Shown here: positions 52,771 to 62,439 of the stretch, piece by piece | How the letters are laid out: each line of letters begins with the position of its first letter | Numbering within the stretch: the first letter of the stretch is position 1 | Source: Aradus depressus | Lineage: Eukaryota; Arthropoda; Insecta; Hemiptera; Aradidae | DNA length: 64,000 bases | Assembly (NCBI GenBank): GCA_963662175.1 | Contig: OY759216.1 | Span: 31,823,087-31,887,086, forward strand | Direction: 5' to 3' | Notes under the pieces: generated by a model | What the model was told of the DNA's origin: nothing | Databases searched by the model: none | The model's input: only the letters and a program-made list of their open reading frames with translations | Program-made: the position numbers and the translations under genes

Positions 52771-53066
52771 TTATTGATATTTTCTAACATTTTTTCAAAC
52801 AAATTTTTGATTGGTGTTTATTTAATCTAGAACATATGTACATATTTTTTATTGCATGTATTATTTATTGTATAGTTTAGTATAAAGTAGTGTTTATTGC
52901 ATAGTTTTTATTCTTACCACATTGTACATACTTCTTAATACATACATATTTGCATTAATACGTTTTTTAATTTTTTATATTTTGTACTCCCGATAATTGG
53001 TTATCCCGATAATTCGTACCAAACCTTCAGTCCCTTGACCATACGAATTATCGGGATTGTACTGTA

Positions 53067-53495
53067 TAAGAAAGTATTGTACTCCGGGTCCCTTGAATAC
53101 GTTTTGACCATTTTCATGATGATGTCTCTGTGCGTGCGTCTGTGTATGTCATGGAAAGTTGGAGGCGCTCTAACGCTGAACTTGAAATATGAGATTAAGA
53201 AGTGTTAACATAAATCTGATTAGATTCTGCGGAAATCAAACGAAAATTGAAACAACTTTACTTCGAGGCTCAAGTATATTTTACAAGATACTGCGTATAT
53301 TTATGACCTAATCAAAACTTGTTTAAAGTTAAAGTTATAGAGAAAATTATAAAGCTCATTTTGTATGAGATACAATTTTTGTAGGTTGCATGGTTTGCGA
53401 TAAACATACCGATAACCGTCCTGAAATATCCTTTTGTAATTGTTGTAATTGGATTTACGCAAAAAGCGTTAGTGCTATCGAAAATGACTCTCATG
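53067..53495 (+). repeat. Interspersed repeat R2 (plus), right of the pogo-like insertion
   Basis: TAAGAAAGTATTGTACTCCG, GACCATTTTCATGATGATGT, CTCTGTGCGTGCG, CTGATTAGATTCTGCGGAAA, ATTTTACAAGATACTGCGTA and TTAGTGCTATCGAAAATGAC follow the R2 order. Its short left end lies at 51715-51732 on the other side of the inserted element. Confidence 0.65.
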
Positions 53496-53549
53496 AAACG
53501 ATGATGATATGTTCATCAAATTTGGACAATAAATGGTTAATAGGCCCAT

Positions 53550-53860
53550 CTATGTGAGTGGGTAAAGTTTAACTGGGTGGAGCCTGGGGGCAGGCAGTGG
53601 TGTCAACATAGAATGAAGTAGCTCCCGTTGCGGAGTATAACCGCATCAAAGACTGTTGACTCAGGAGCTGCGAGCCACCTTGCCTCAGGGCAGCTCCTTC
53701 ATCAGAAAGTTGAACCGCCCTCCGGGTTATGGCTCCTCAGGGACCCTACTGTCCATCTATGGGCCCCCACTCTGCCTTCACTCTGCAACTACAATCCTGG
53801 CTAACCATTCCTCTAACTTCGTTTTATCTCAGATATTCATAGCATTCATCTGAGGATATG
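53550..53860. promoter_or_regulatory. Candidate regulatory island
   Basis: GC-rich single-copy patch (GTGGAGCCTGGGGGCAGGCA; GACTCAGGAGCTGCGAGCC). A 65-codon plus frame at 53656 is unrecognised. No repeat similarity was found. Confidence 0.22.
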
Positions 53861-54116
53861 GTTATGAACACCTAACATTCTAATGGATCCATTTTATTTA
53901 CCAAAACCGATCACCCGTATGTGAGATAGACAAATAGAAATGTGTTTCGAAGTATCGGATTTTGAAGAAACTTCTTGGATATTTGGTTCAACAAATGTTT
54001 TGTGTGAGACTCCCACAGAAATGTTAGTTTTCCTCACATTTACAATTGTAGACAAGTTTTCATATTAAAGAGTTTTAATACCTGCTGCAGTTAAATAATA
54101 TAAATGATAGAAGAAA

Positions 54117-54295
54117 TGTACGATGCATATTAGCCATATCACTGTGTTATCTAGTTAATTACGACATTCATGACCCCGGGAGGGAGTTCTATCTACGAAA
54201 TCAAACTCACTCCCGGACGGGATTCTAACCCGCAAACCATGGTGAGACCATGCCACCAAAGACCTACGCTCTAGCCCGCACGGCCACTATGGCCC
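54117..54295 (-). mobile_element. SINE-B copy 3 (minus), nearly full length
   Basis: On the minus strand it reads GGGCCATAGTGGCCGTGCGG, GCTAGAGCGTAGGTCTTTGG, GCGGGTTAGAATCCCG (B box with one change, TTCG to TTAG), GGGAGTGAGTTTGATTTCG and CTCCCTCCCGGGGTCATGAA, ending TGGCTAATATGCATCGTAC. The poly-A tail and duplications are not evident. Confidence 0.85.
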
Positions 54296-54799
54296 TGGAC
54301 GGTCGTGAAGCAGAGACGCCAAGATGTTGTCTGGTCATAGCACAGCTGGGCTGAGGGTCCGTCTTGTAGGGCTTCTTGACCAGTATTTGCAGCAAAGGGC
54401 TGAGGGCACTTCCGTACAGATAGCTAGACTTGACTTGACTGACCGGTCAGGTGAACTAATGAACTATGGCATCAGTGACCTCTACTGGCCACTATCCAAA
54501 GTATATTCACTTCACTAATGGCGCCACCCCCTCCACAATACCCCATTGTTTTCATAAAGTTTATTTCACTTCGAGCCAAAGAAAAGTGAGTGTTTTTGAC
54601 AATAATCCTCCGTCAGGTTATTTGCGAAAGAAAGAGGATTTGTCAATATATTTTTTGAAATTCTGCATTTGGTACCCTAGCTGTGAAAAAAAATCTGTTT
54701 TATTTCGAAATATTTTCTGCAATCTATTTGCCTAATTATTTTCATGCGAAAACATTATTTTCGAGCGGTTTGAAAATTAGGTAATCACAGTGAGTTGAG
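54296..54799. other. Single-copy stretch, no gene seen
   Basis: Two overlapping plus frames (64 and 89 codons) at 54324-54735. The first (motif GLRVRLVGLLDQYLQQRAEG) has balanced composition but is unrecognised. It starts right after a SINE-B, so it could be flanking single-copy DNA with a regulatory or exonic role. Confidence 0.25.
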
Positions 54800-54890
54800 G
54801 TTATGACATCCTGACGATGGCGTAAGCCGAAACTGATGCACTATATATTTTTGCGGAATTAGACAATAAAAAAACCTAAAAAAATTTTGT
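54800..54890 (+). repeat. Possible 3' end of a Penelope-like element
   Basis: CATCCTGACGATGGCGTAAG, CCGAAACTGATGCA and then AGACAATAAAAAAACC. A CCTGACGATGG...GTAAGCCGAAAC string before an A-rich end is a form I associate with Penelope-like elements. No coding region is preserved upstream. Confidence 0.3.
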
Positions 54891-56039
54891 GTTTAATTAA
54901 TCTTAGTTGTGTCATACGAACTTCTTTTTATATAGGCAATGTTTCGAATAAAACTCTCATCTTACCGTCAAGAGAGCTTCTTAATATAAGATTTAGACTG
55001 TGTTAATTGAAGGTAGAAAATCAGTTAACTTTGAGGAGAGAATTACTTTACTATATGTTGTTGAGAAACTTAAGTGGAGGACTTAAAATGAATATGTTCT
55101 TTAACTTATCTTTATAAGTTTACTTTGAGTTAAGTCTGAAGAGGGGGGAGGGGTGGAGTATTCAAGTAAGTTTCACTGAAATGGGAGATGAGAGTTTGAG
55201 ACCAAGGAGAGAGTTGGAAAACATATATCTAGCTACTTCCACACACAAAACTCTCACATCCACAAATTTGTAAATATTAACAGTAAAGGGGGATGGTTAC
55301 ACGTAGTAGGGTGGAAAGGGGAGCTGAAAAACCGTTTCAACCTGATACTTAATAAAGAGTTAGTCCTTTAATTAACTTATTAATTAGTTTTTAGCTGTAG
55401 GACAGAAAAGGGGCCCCTTCCTAATACGGCGCTAAGTCTACATGAAGACTCTGCTAATTATTTCATATTAACTCTTTCTTATCATCTCTCTCAGACGAAG
55501 CACAGAACATCGAACAACTTTATTTGTAAGTACCGACCACTCTACTCAACTTGTGTGTCTGGAAAAGTCCCTCGGATTCATCCTTAAAATAATAGTATTG
55601 ACCGAGAGAAGTGAGGTCTTCATAATGATTCGCCTGACTTCGAGTTCGTTTGTATTGTATGCTCCCTGGTTTGTGTCACCTCACATTTCATCGAATCTGT
55701 AATAGTTTATGAGCAAGTAAGTAGTCACATATTGTGTTCAAAATATTACGGAGACCAATCTGAACATTTATTGTAAATTTACATTATTACTCTATTCCAA
55801 ATGTATTTTTATAATTAGGAAAGTATTATTATTTTTAATTGAGAGTATTTTCTGTTTCAAATAAATGAAATAATTTCTAAACAATATTTAATTATTTTTT
55901 ACATCACCTTAATAACTTTGTTATTATTAAATATAATTAAAAATGGACTTCAGCGATGGACTTGAGAAAATTGTCTATAAAATTCATACATAATATTATA
56001 GTACCATTTAAGATTTTGAAGTAAGAGTTTTCCCTTATT
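54891..56039. other. Single-copy stretch, no gene seen
   Basis: Mostly AT-rich. A polypurine segment (55138-55220) and a GGGGCCCC-containing patch (55408-55420) stand out. No repeat landmarks and no credible frame. Confidence 0.3.
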
Positions 56040-56770
56040 ACTTACTCTTACTCCGTTGGCGACGAACCCTGAAGATCTTTAGCCGCCCACACTAGCCTTC
56101 TCCTCCGCGATCTGTCGTGCGCCACCGGTCGCCAGTTCACCACGTGGTGTTCCACAGCATCCTTCTTCACCAGGTCAGCCCACCTCAGCCTTGGTCTTCC
56201 TCATGGACCCTGAGGCGGCCTTGGACCTGAGCGTCCATGATGCGTCCTATGGCTGTCTGCGGTCCGCTTCTCTCCACATGTCCAGCCCATCTTAAGCGCC
56301 GTGATTTTATATCTGCAACTATGGTCGGGTGTTGCCAGAAGATGTCCCTCAGCTCCGTGTTGGTTCTGATCCTACACTCTTGGGTTTCTCTATCCTTGAC
56401 CGGACATGCTATTTTCCTCAGCACTTTATTTTCAAACGTCTGGAAACGTTTCTCCAGATGTGAGGTCAGGGTCCAGGTTTCACGCCCATAGATCAGAACG
56501 AGCTTTACCATGGAGCTGTAGATCCTATACTTCAGGTTCCTTGACAAGGCTCTGGACCGTAGCAGCTTGATGACAGAGAAATACGCTCTTTGGGCCTGCA
56601 GAAGTCTCTTGTCCACCTCCTCCAGCATCGAGTTGATGCTAGTTACCGTGGACCCGAGATACCTGAAGTTCTACTCTTGGGAAGGAGAAGGTCCCTACAT
56701 TTAATTCCTACTCCAGATAGATATTCTTACTAACTATAAGGTAGTCGCTCTTGTCGACATTAACTTCCAT
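56040..56770 (-). pseudogene. Non-LTR retrotransposon, C-terminal part of the reverse transcriptase protein
   Basis: Read from 56770 downwards: MEVNVDKSDYLIVSKN, a stop, ELNVGTFSFP, a second stop, NFRYLGSTVTS, then the open frame 56628-56185 (147 codons). That frame has YGRETWTL at residues 47-54, RIRTNTELRDIFW at about 86-98 and RRLRWAGHVER at 110-120. A frameshift near 56200 leads to RPRLRWADLVKKDAVEHH and a stop at about 56045. This succession after the palm domain is typical of many animal LINE proteins (RTE/Jockey-like groups). At least two stops and one frameshift show it is dead. The catalytic YADD region lies beyond the preserved part. Confidence 0.85.
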
Positions 56771-56774
56771 TTTT

Positions 56775-57060
56775 TTTTTCCCCCCTTATGGACAATGCAT
56801 AATTAGTCTCAACACAAAAACCACAATTATTGCCGAACTATATATCGTCATGAAATTGTATTTGTAAATCCGAAACCCCATAATGAATCGACCTTATTTA
56901 TTAGGTATCACATATCAATTTTCAGCCGAATCGGCAGGAAGGAAATGGTGGCCAGATGAGGGGGTTGTACTCAAAAACCCTAATAAGAATCTATACAATG
57001 AATGGACAACGGATTTTCAATGGAACATATAGTTGATTCATTCGCGCTGGGGAAGTACAT
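56775..57060 (-). repeat. Interspersed repeat R1 (minus)
   Basis: CGAACTATATATCGTCATGA, AATCCGAAACCCCATAATGA, TTTCAGCCGAATCGGCAGG, CTCAAAAACCCTAATAAG and CGCTGGGGAAGTACATTGTG correspond to R1 from its middle to its head. It directly follows the LINE fragment. Confidence 0.6.
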
Positions 57061-57720
57061 TGTGAATGATTCACCGACAACTTTTCATCTTTCTATTTGG
57101 TCTGAGGTCTCCTGGAGACTCATTATGCCTGAGAGAAGCCCTCAAGTGACTGTCTGGGGGCTGGTTTTGTGGCAAGGCGGACTTGGTCTGGTCAACCTTC
57201 CTTGGTTAACTCATCCCACTACATAGTTTTAATAGGACCACAAACAGTCCACCCACCCAACTCTATTTACAGATACGTATCTAAACTTTCATTTAGTTAA
57301 ATACCGGCCACCTATCTATCCCAGATAACTTGTGTCTCAACTTCTCCTATCCTGTATATCTCTATTTCAAAGTTAGGTCATAAAACGCTGTGTATCCACA
57401 TATGAATATGAATCATAAAATTGGCTTTTGAAATAAAATGAAAATACATTATACTCTGGGACCGAAATCCTCTATAAATAAATAGAGTCAAATAGACAAG
57501 AAACAATTAAATAAAGTATCAAAAATAAATAAATTAGTACTACAATGGATAAAACTATACCTCTGTAAATATAGATAAATAAACCATTTGAATGAACAGC
57601 TTAATTATGAAGAAATAGACGAAAATAAATGTATCTATAAAAATATGAGAATGTATATAATATAAATTTATATAAATATGGACAAAAATAAATTAATAAA
57701 AGTCGACAGAACATAATGCA
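57061..57720. other. Single-copy then AT-rich stretch
   Basis: 57070-57230 is a GC-richer patch (74-codon plus frame from 57002, which starts in R1 and is unrecognised). 57400-57720 is strongly AT-rich. No gene is visible. Confidence 0.3.
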
Positions 57721-57722
57721 TA

Positions 57723-57983
57723 ATTGAGTGGTTGACGCGAAAAAGGTTCTAAACGCCAAAATAACACTTCCTTCCTCTGCCAAGTTGAGAACTACTGGTG
57801 GCTGTTAGAATCTTCTTCCATGAGGCTCAACGCTAACGTGGGCTCAATACTACCAACTGCTGCTGTAACGGCAAAAAAAAACTTCCCTACACAGTCCCTA
57901 GAGACCTATAGAACCTTATTCCACAGAAATCTCATTTTCGACTAGAGTGGCGCTTAGAACCTTTTTCGCGTCAAGCACTCAAT
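57723..57983. mobile_element. TA-flanked inverted-repeat element, family M7 (261 bp)
   Basis: Arms 57723-57758 (ATTGAGTGGTTGACGCGAAA...) and 57948-57983 (...TTTCGCGTCAAGCACTCAAT) are 36 bp long with two mismatches. TA lies on both sides (57721-57722, 57984-57985). The non-coding interior and TA duplication point to a Tc1/mariner-type MITE. It sits only 35 bp from the large palindrome at 58019. Confidence 0.88.
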
Positions 57984-58018
57984 TATTGAACTGATTCCTG
58001 GTCTATATTGTGAAAATT

Positions 58019-58293
58019 CATAATGAACAGGATAAAGGAATATACACACACTAAAGGAATATAAACTCCACACACTACTTGTCAATATTTTCACTATATT
58101 GGTCAAAATTACACGACTATAGTTTCGCCTGTTACGGCATTATTAATATTATTATTTTTGTTCACTTGATAATGCCATAAGAGGCGAAACTATAGTCGTG
58201 TAATTTTGACAAATATAGTGAAAATATTGACAAGTAGTGTTTGGAGTTTATATTCCTTTAGTGCGTGTATATTCCTTTATCCTGTTCATGATG
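58019..58293. mobile_element. 275-bp near-perfect palindrome (foldback element)
   Basis: Arms 58019-58143 and 58169-58293 are each 125 bp and complementary with only a handful of mismatches; the loop is 25 bases. The outer ends are CATAATGAACAGGATAAAGG and CCTTTATCCTGTTCATGATG. CATAATG occurs at the left edge and again just outside the right edge, a possible 7-bp duplication. A transcript would fold into one long hairpin, a plausible source of small RNAs. No protein is encoded. Confidence 0.88.
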
Positions 58294-58689
58294 CATAATG
58301 GTTGACTATAATAGAGAAGGAAGGATGCCAAGACAAGAAGAATAAAATAAAAATATATAAAATTAACAAAATAAGTACCTATAATAATGTTTAAGATACA
58401 AAATTTAGGAAAATGGAAAAAATTAATAAAATAAAACAAATAAAAATTAAATAAGGAAATAATTAGAGATAAATGATGCTGACGAATGGGAAAATGTGGT
58501 ATAATGAGGATTTGAAGGAAGCCACGGATTGGGGGAGGCAGGGATAAGGGCGGATAAGAATATAATAAACATCAAACTCAACTTTTAATTTCAAAATTTA
58601 TTTATACATCAATCCGAAAATTTGCAAAATTAAAAATACAAATGTTAAGGACAGTCTTTTAGATAACCAGCAGTTTGTGCATTTTTTGT
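58294..58689. other. AT-rich spacer, nothing recognised
   Basis: AT-rich with a short GC-richer segment near 58520-58550. Weak hydrophobic minus frame of 63 codons, unconvincing. Confidence 0.3.
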
Positions 58690-59300
58690 AGAGTTGTTGC
58701 TTGAAGTAAATGGGATATCGAATTTAAATATAAAATTTCATGTCGATACATTCATTACATCTGCAGCCATGCAGTGGTCCTTATGCGATTTTGAATTTAC
58801 ATATTAAAGTGTGTCTCTATACATTCGGAAGTGGTTTGTGCTAATCTTCCCTCCTAAGCTCTATTCCCTTTGACCGAAAATCATATATAAACATATATAA
58901 CTTCATGTCGATACATTGATTCTACAGGGAGTAACCGTGTTCATAACTGCGTGCACACACTCACAGACAAAAATTTAATTGTTCTTGTTTGGAATCAGGG
59001 AGTCGGAAAACATGATATTCCGATTTAAACTCAACACAGAATTTCAACAAATAAACTTAAGCACGCCGTCCTTCGGATGGGACGTTAAGCGATTTAAAGA
59101 CCCCTACCCTAGGTGAATAAAAATTTAGGGTAGGCAAAATTTAGGACTCCCATAGTAGAGTCGGGCTCATGTCCACCAGAGTGACGAAAGAGCGCTCTGG
59201 TAGTAGGCAATATGACATTGTAGTTAAAGCCCGGGCATGAGTCATAAAACCTAACCTAACTTAACACCGAATTTTGCATTACATAACCTATACTTCAAAC
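58690..59300 (+). repeat. Interspersed repeat R1 (plus), interrupted by SINE-A
   Basis: TTTCATGTCGATACATTCAT, CATCTGCAGCCATGCAG, CCTTATGCGATTTTGAATTT, CCCTTTGACCGAAAATCA, TTCATGTCGATACATTGATT and GGAATCAGGGAGTCGGAAAA are R1. The end (GAATTTTGCATTACATAACC) resumes after the SINE at 59266. Confidence 0.6.
59050..59265 (+). mobile_element. SINE-A copy 14, 5'-truncated, CCTAAC-tailed
   Basis: Begins at AAATAAACTTAAGCACGCC, with a short internal deletion after GGGACGTTAAGCGA that removes the GGTCCCGAGCC block, and then is nearly identical to copy 13. The tail is CATAAAACCTAACCTAACTT. Probable target duplication AACACAGAATTT (59033-59044) / AACACCGAATTT (59263-59274) with one mismatch. It lies within R1. 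Confidence 0.93.
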
Positions 59301-59456
59301 AGCTGGGGAATTGAAAACGCAAAATCCTATTTATAATTTTGTCATGAAGTAAATATTTTTAAGGTTGACGAGGGACGAGGTTCATTGAGATTGTCTTGAG
59401 ATAGAGCGGAGACAAATAAGGAGGTTCCCTTCTTAAAATAAATGAGTATGTATTTT

Positions 59457-59630
59457 AATCAAGTTATGTAATCGGAATTGTGATTACCTTGTCAGCTACA
59501 GTCAGCCAATTCCATTCAAATAACACATCTCAATTCTTTCATTAATCAAGTTATGTAATCGGAATTGTGATTACCTTGTCAGCTACAGTCAGCCAATTCC
59601 ATTCAAATAACACATCTCAATTCTTTCATT
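59457..59630. repeat. Apparently perfect 87-bp tandem duplication
   Basis: 59457-59543 and 59544-59630 appear identical, each starting AATCAAGTTATGTAATCGG and ending CTCAATTCTTTCATT. No third copy. It is recent or an assembly artefact. Confidence 0.92.
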
Positions 59631-59899
59631 ACAGCAACTCTTAACCAATATGTTGCCAATATAAACATCATTATTTTTATAATTTGCTTTGTTAATCATC
59701 CAGTTCAAAGAGTTAATGTTAATCGATAAAATAAGTGTACAATTACATGAGCTTTGGGGTCATGTTTCTGACAAATATGGCCCATCCTAAATAATTTTTT
59801 TTTCGCTATTTTTTTTTAAGTATTAGTAATTTTTTATTTTGAATATTTACATCGGTATAAACCATAAGTAAATTTGATGAATGATACATTAAAAAAAAT
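59631..59899. other. AT-rich spacer, nothing recognised
   Basis: AT-rich with T tracts around 59800-59815. No landmarks. Confidence 0.3.
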
Positions 59900-60640
59900 G
59901 AAATAAATTATTATCATATGTGTAAAAACAGTTGTTAGGAGTGAAGTAACTTAATTAGTGAATAAATATACAAAGATGGACTAGTGGCATTTTGTTTTAA
60001 AACGAAATGTGAACATCTCATGAATGTAGAACAAAATACGACGATCAGCTATTTTAAATAGGGTAAACAGTCTAGGGAGAGATGTGGAGGTGGACAGTTT
60101 TGGAGACAGAGTTGTCTTCAGGCTTAAGGTAGTGAACCATGTAAGAGTGAAAATAACAGTGAAGTAGATGCGCAAAGGTACTTTTATTTATTTATATGTT
60201 TATATGACCAAAATAACATTGAATTAAAGAATGGCCACAATATTTAAAAAGTAAAGAGATTAAAAGTAGATGTAGAAATTAGTTTGTAAGATTTATTGTA
60301 AATAATTTAATTTTTTTATTTCATATTGATATTTTGATTTTATTTATAATGTAGGTTTAGGTAAATAAACCCAAATATTTGTTCTCTTATTCTATTCTAT
60401 TCATTTCTCTGCGAACCCGGTAAGATAATTTATACCTTTGGATTAGATTGAACATTTTTGCAAACTTAGAAAAACAATATGGCATTTCATTATTATATTT
60501 AGAAGATTTATTACTTCAAAATTGTACGTCTTTGAACTTTCGATATTTTTTTTAGGGCCCTTTTCGGAAATTACTGTAGAAATCAAAATTTAGTAGAAGA
60601 CTAGCTATATAATATCTACAGGAAATGTGGTAATATTTAT
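59900..60640 (+). repeat. Interspersed repeat R3, copy 2
   Basis: Same landmark order as 48480-49350, beginning GTTGTTAGGAGTGAAGTAAC near 59933 and ending ACAGGAAATGTGGTAATA near 60615. An extra segment near 60180-60260 is absent from copy 1. Its right half lies inside the 474-bp tandem duplication. Confidence 0.65.
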
Positions 60641-61346
60641 TATTTAATTATTTATAATTTTATTAATTCAATTAATATTTGTTTATTAAATTATTATTTA
60701 TATATATTTTCTATTACCACACAATATAATTTCGGCATGAAATGTTATATGTAAATCCAAAACCCCATAAGGAAGATACACATCAAGTTTCAGCCGAATC
60801 GGCCCTTAAGGAAATGAGGGCCAGAAGATATATATTTATATATTTGATATGCATATACATGTTTTCCGACACATTCATTTCTCTGCGAACCCGGTAAGAT
60901 AATTTATACCTTTGGATTAGATTGAACATTTTTGCAAACTTAGAAAAACAATATGGCATTTCATTATTATATTTAGAAGATTTATTACTTCAAAATTGTA
61001 CGTCTTTGAACTTTCGATATTTTTTTTAGGGCCCTTTTCGGAAATTACTGTAGAAATCAAAATTTAGTAGAAGACTAGCTATATAATATCTACAGGAAAT
61101 GTGGTAATATTTATTATTTAATTATTTATAATTTTATTAATTCAATTAATATTTGTTTATTAAATTATTATTTATATATATTTTCTATTACCACACAATA
61201 TAATTTCGGCATGAAATGTTATATGTAAATCCAAAACCCCATAAGGAAGATACACATCAAGTTTCAGCCGAATCGGCCCTTAAGGAAATGAGGGCCAGAA
61301 GATATATATTTATATATTTGATATGCATATACATGTTTTCCGACAC
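60399..61346. repeat. 474-bp tandem duplication
   Basis: 60399-60872 and 60873-61346 read as the same sequence base for base as far as I can follow. Each starts ATTCATTTCTCTGCGAACCC and ends CATGTTTTCCGACAC. The unit joins the R3 right half to a minus-strand R1 fragment (CCAAAACCCCATAAGGAAGA, TTTCAGCCGAATCGGCCC). The neighbouring repeats are diverged, so this duplication is recent or results from assembly. Confidence 0.9.
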
Positions 61347-61645
61347 CTGATTCCAAACATGAAAAAAAAGTGTGAATACGATAACTCCCGATAAAATAAA
61401 TTAATCGATACTACCTTTTTTTTTAAAATTTGTATCCTGAACCCCCCCCCTAGGACAACACTAATTGAATTTCAGCCAAATCGACCAAAGAGAAAAGGAG
61501 GATTAGGGAGAAGGCTTAATATAAAACTCCAATAACTGCCTTTGTAATGAATGTTTCGGCATACAATTACATATGTAAATTCTAAACCCCATAATGATGA
61601 CATCATTATTATTTGTGTTGGGGAAGTACATTTCCGTTGATTCTT
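61347..61645 (-). repeat. Interspersed repeat R1 (minus)
   Basis: CTGATTCCAAACATG, GATAACTCCCGATAAAATAA, a C tract, TTTCAGCCAAATCGACCAAA, GGAGGATTAGGGAGAAGGCT, ACTCCAATAACTGCCTTTGT and GTTGGGGAAGTACATTTCCG cover most of R1 from end to head. Confidence 0.62.
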
Positions 61646-62439
61646 CTTTATTGACGCGATAATCGATATCATGAGATATAGGTATTATATTTTCCTGAAG
61701 TGGTTATTGCTACATTTTAGTTAACTTGTTTATTGAGTGTAAAATCCTCTGTAAGCACTCTACAAGAATTTTTTTTTAAGAAGAGCTTTAAAGAACATAA
61801 CAAAATGTTTAGGAAGTGGTAAGCTCTAGTTGACAGTGTACATTGTGTGGATGCCAAGAAGTGGTTTTGTGCAAGTTTTAATCGAGCCCCCAGGGACGTG
61901 TCCTGACTACCAACCCCTAAAATAAAGCTGACTAATTCCAGGCACCCTTCTTTAGTTATACTAGACTGCCCCGCCCTAACCCTTCCACAGAGTTGACTTC
62001 CTCTCCCTCAACAAACTTATATTTAAATGATTTACTTTCAAGCCGTTAACCATTTAGTTGGCAAGTACTTTAGATAAAATCCAACAGACCATAAATTGTA
62101 AAGGATGACGAAAGAGAATAGAATTTAGATCCGGTTTCATTTATCATGCGATCCGTGGCTTCCTTTCTACAATATTGGTGGGTAAAAAGTTGAATGAAAA
62201 CATGATGTCTATTTAACGTTAATAATAAAGATATCATTGCGAAAATATTCAAAACGTATTCAGAGGAACTTGAAACGTGAATGTCCGTTGATAACTCATC
62301 TCTCTTATAATATTGTGGTAAAAAAGAAAGGTTTAAGTGTTAATCTTAAATAAATGATAAATAAATAAAAATATAAATAATAATTAATAATAATGAAATA
62401 ATAATAATAAATAAACAATAAGAATTACCACATTTCCAG
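61646..62439. other. Mixed stretch with one island and an R2 fragment
   Basis: 61840-62010 is a GC-richer single-copy patch (GAGCCCCCAGGGACGTGTCC). A short minus-strand R2 fragment lies at about 62225-62290 (CATTGCGAAAATATTCAAAA, CGTATTCAGAGGAACTTG). 62330-62430 is AT-rich simple sequence. No gene is visible. Confidence 0.3.

Larger units (their letters stand above)
51733..53064. mobile_element. pogo/Tigger-like element inserted in R2
   Basis: Left end CAGTGGAATCCCGATATTTC and right end TTATCGGGATTGTACTG are inverted repeats of about 23 bp, flanked by TA (51731-51732 and 53065-53066). Sub-terminal copies of CCCGATAATTCGTA occur at both ends in direct and inverted orientation, a layout familiar from pogo/Tigger elements. 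Without the nested SINE the element is about 970 bp, too short for a full transposase. It splits an R2 repeat: the flanks TACTTTCTTA and TAAGAAAGTA rejoin into the R2 terminus seen intact at 25325. Confidence 0.85.
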
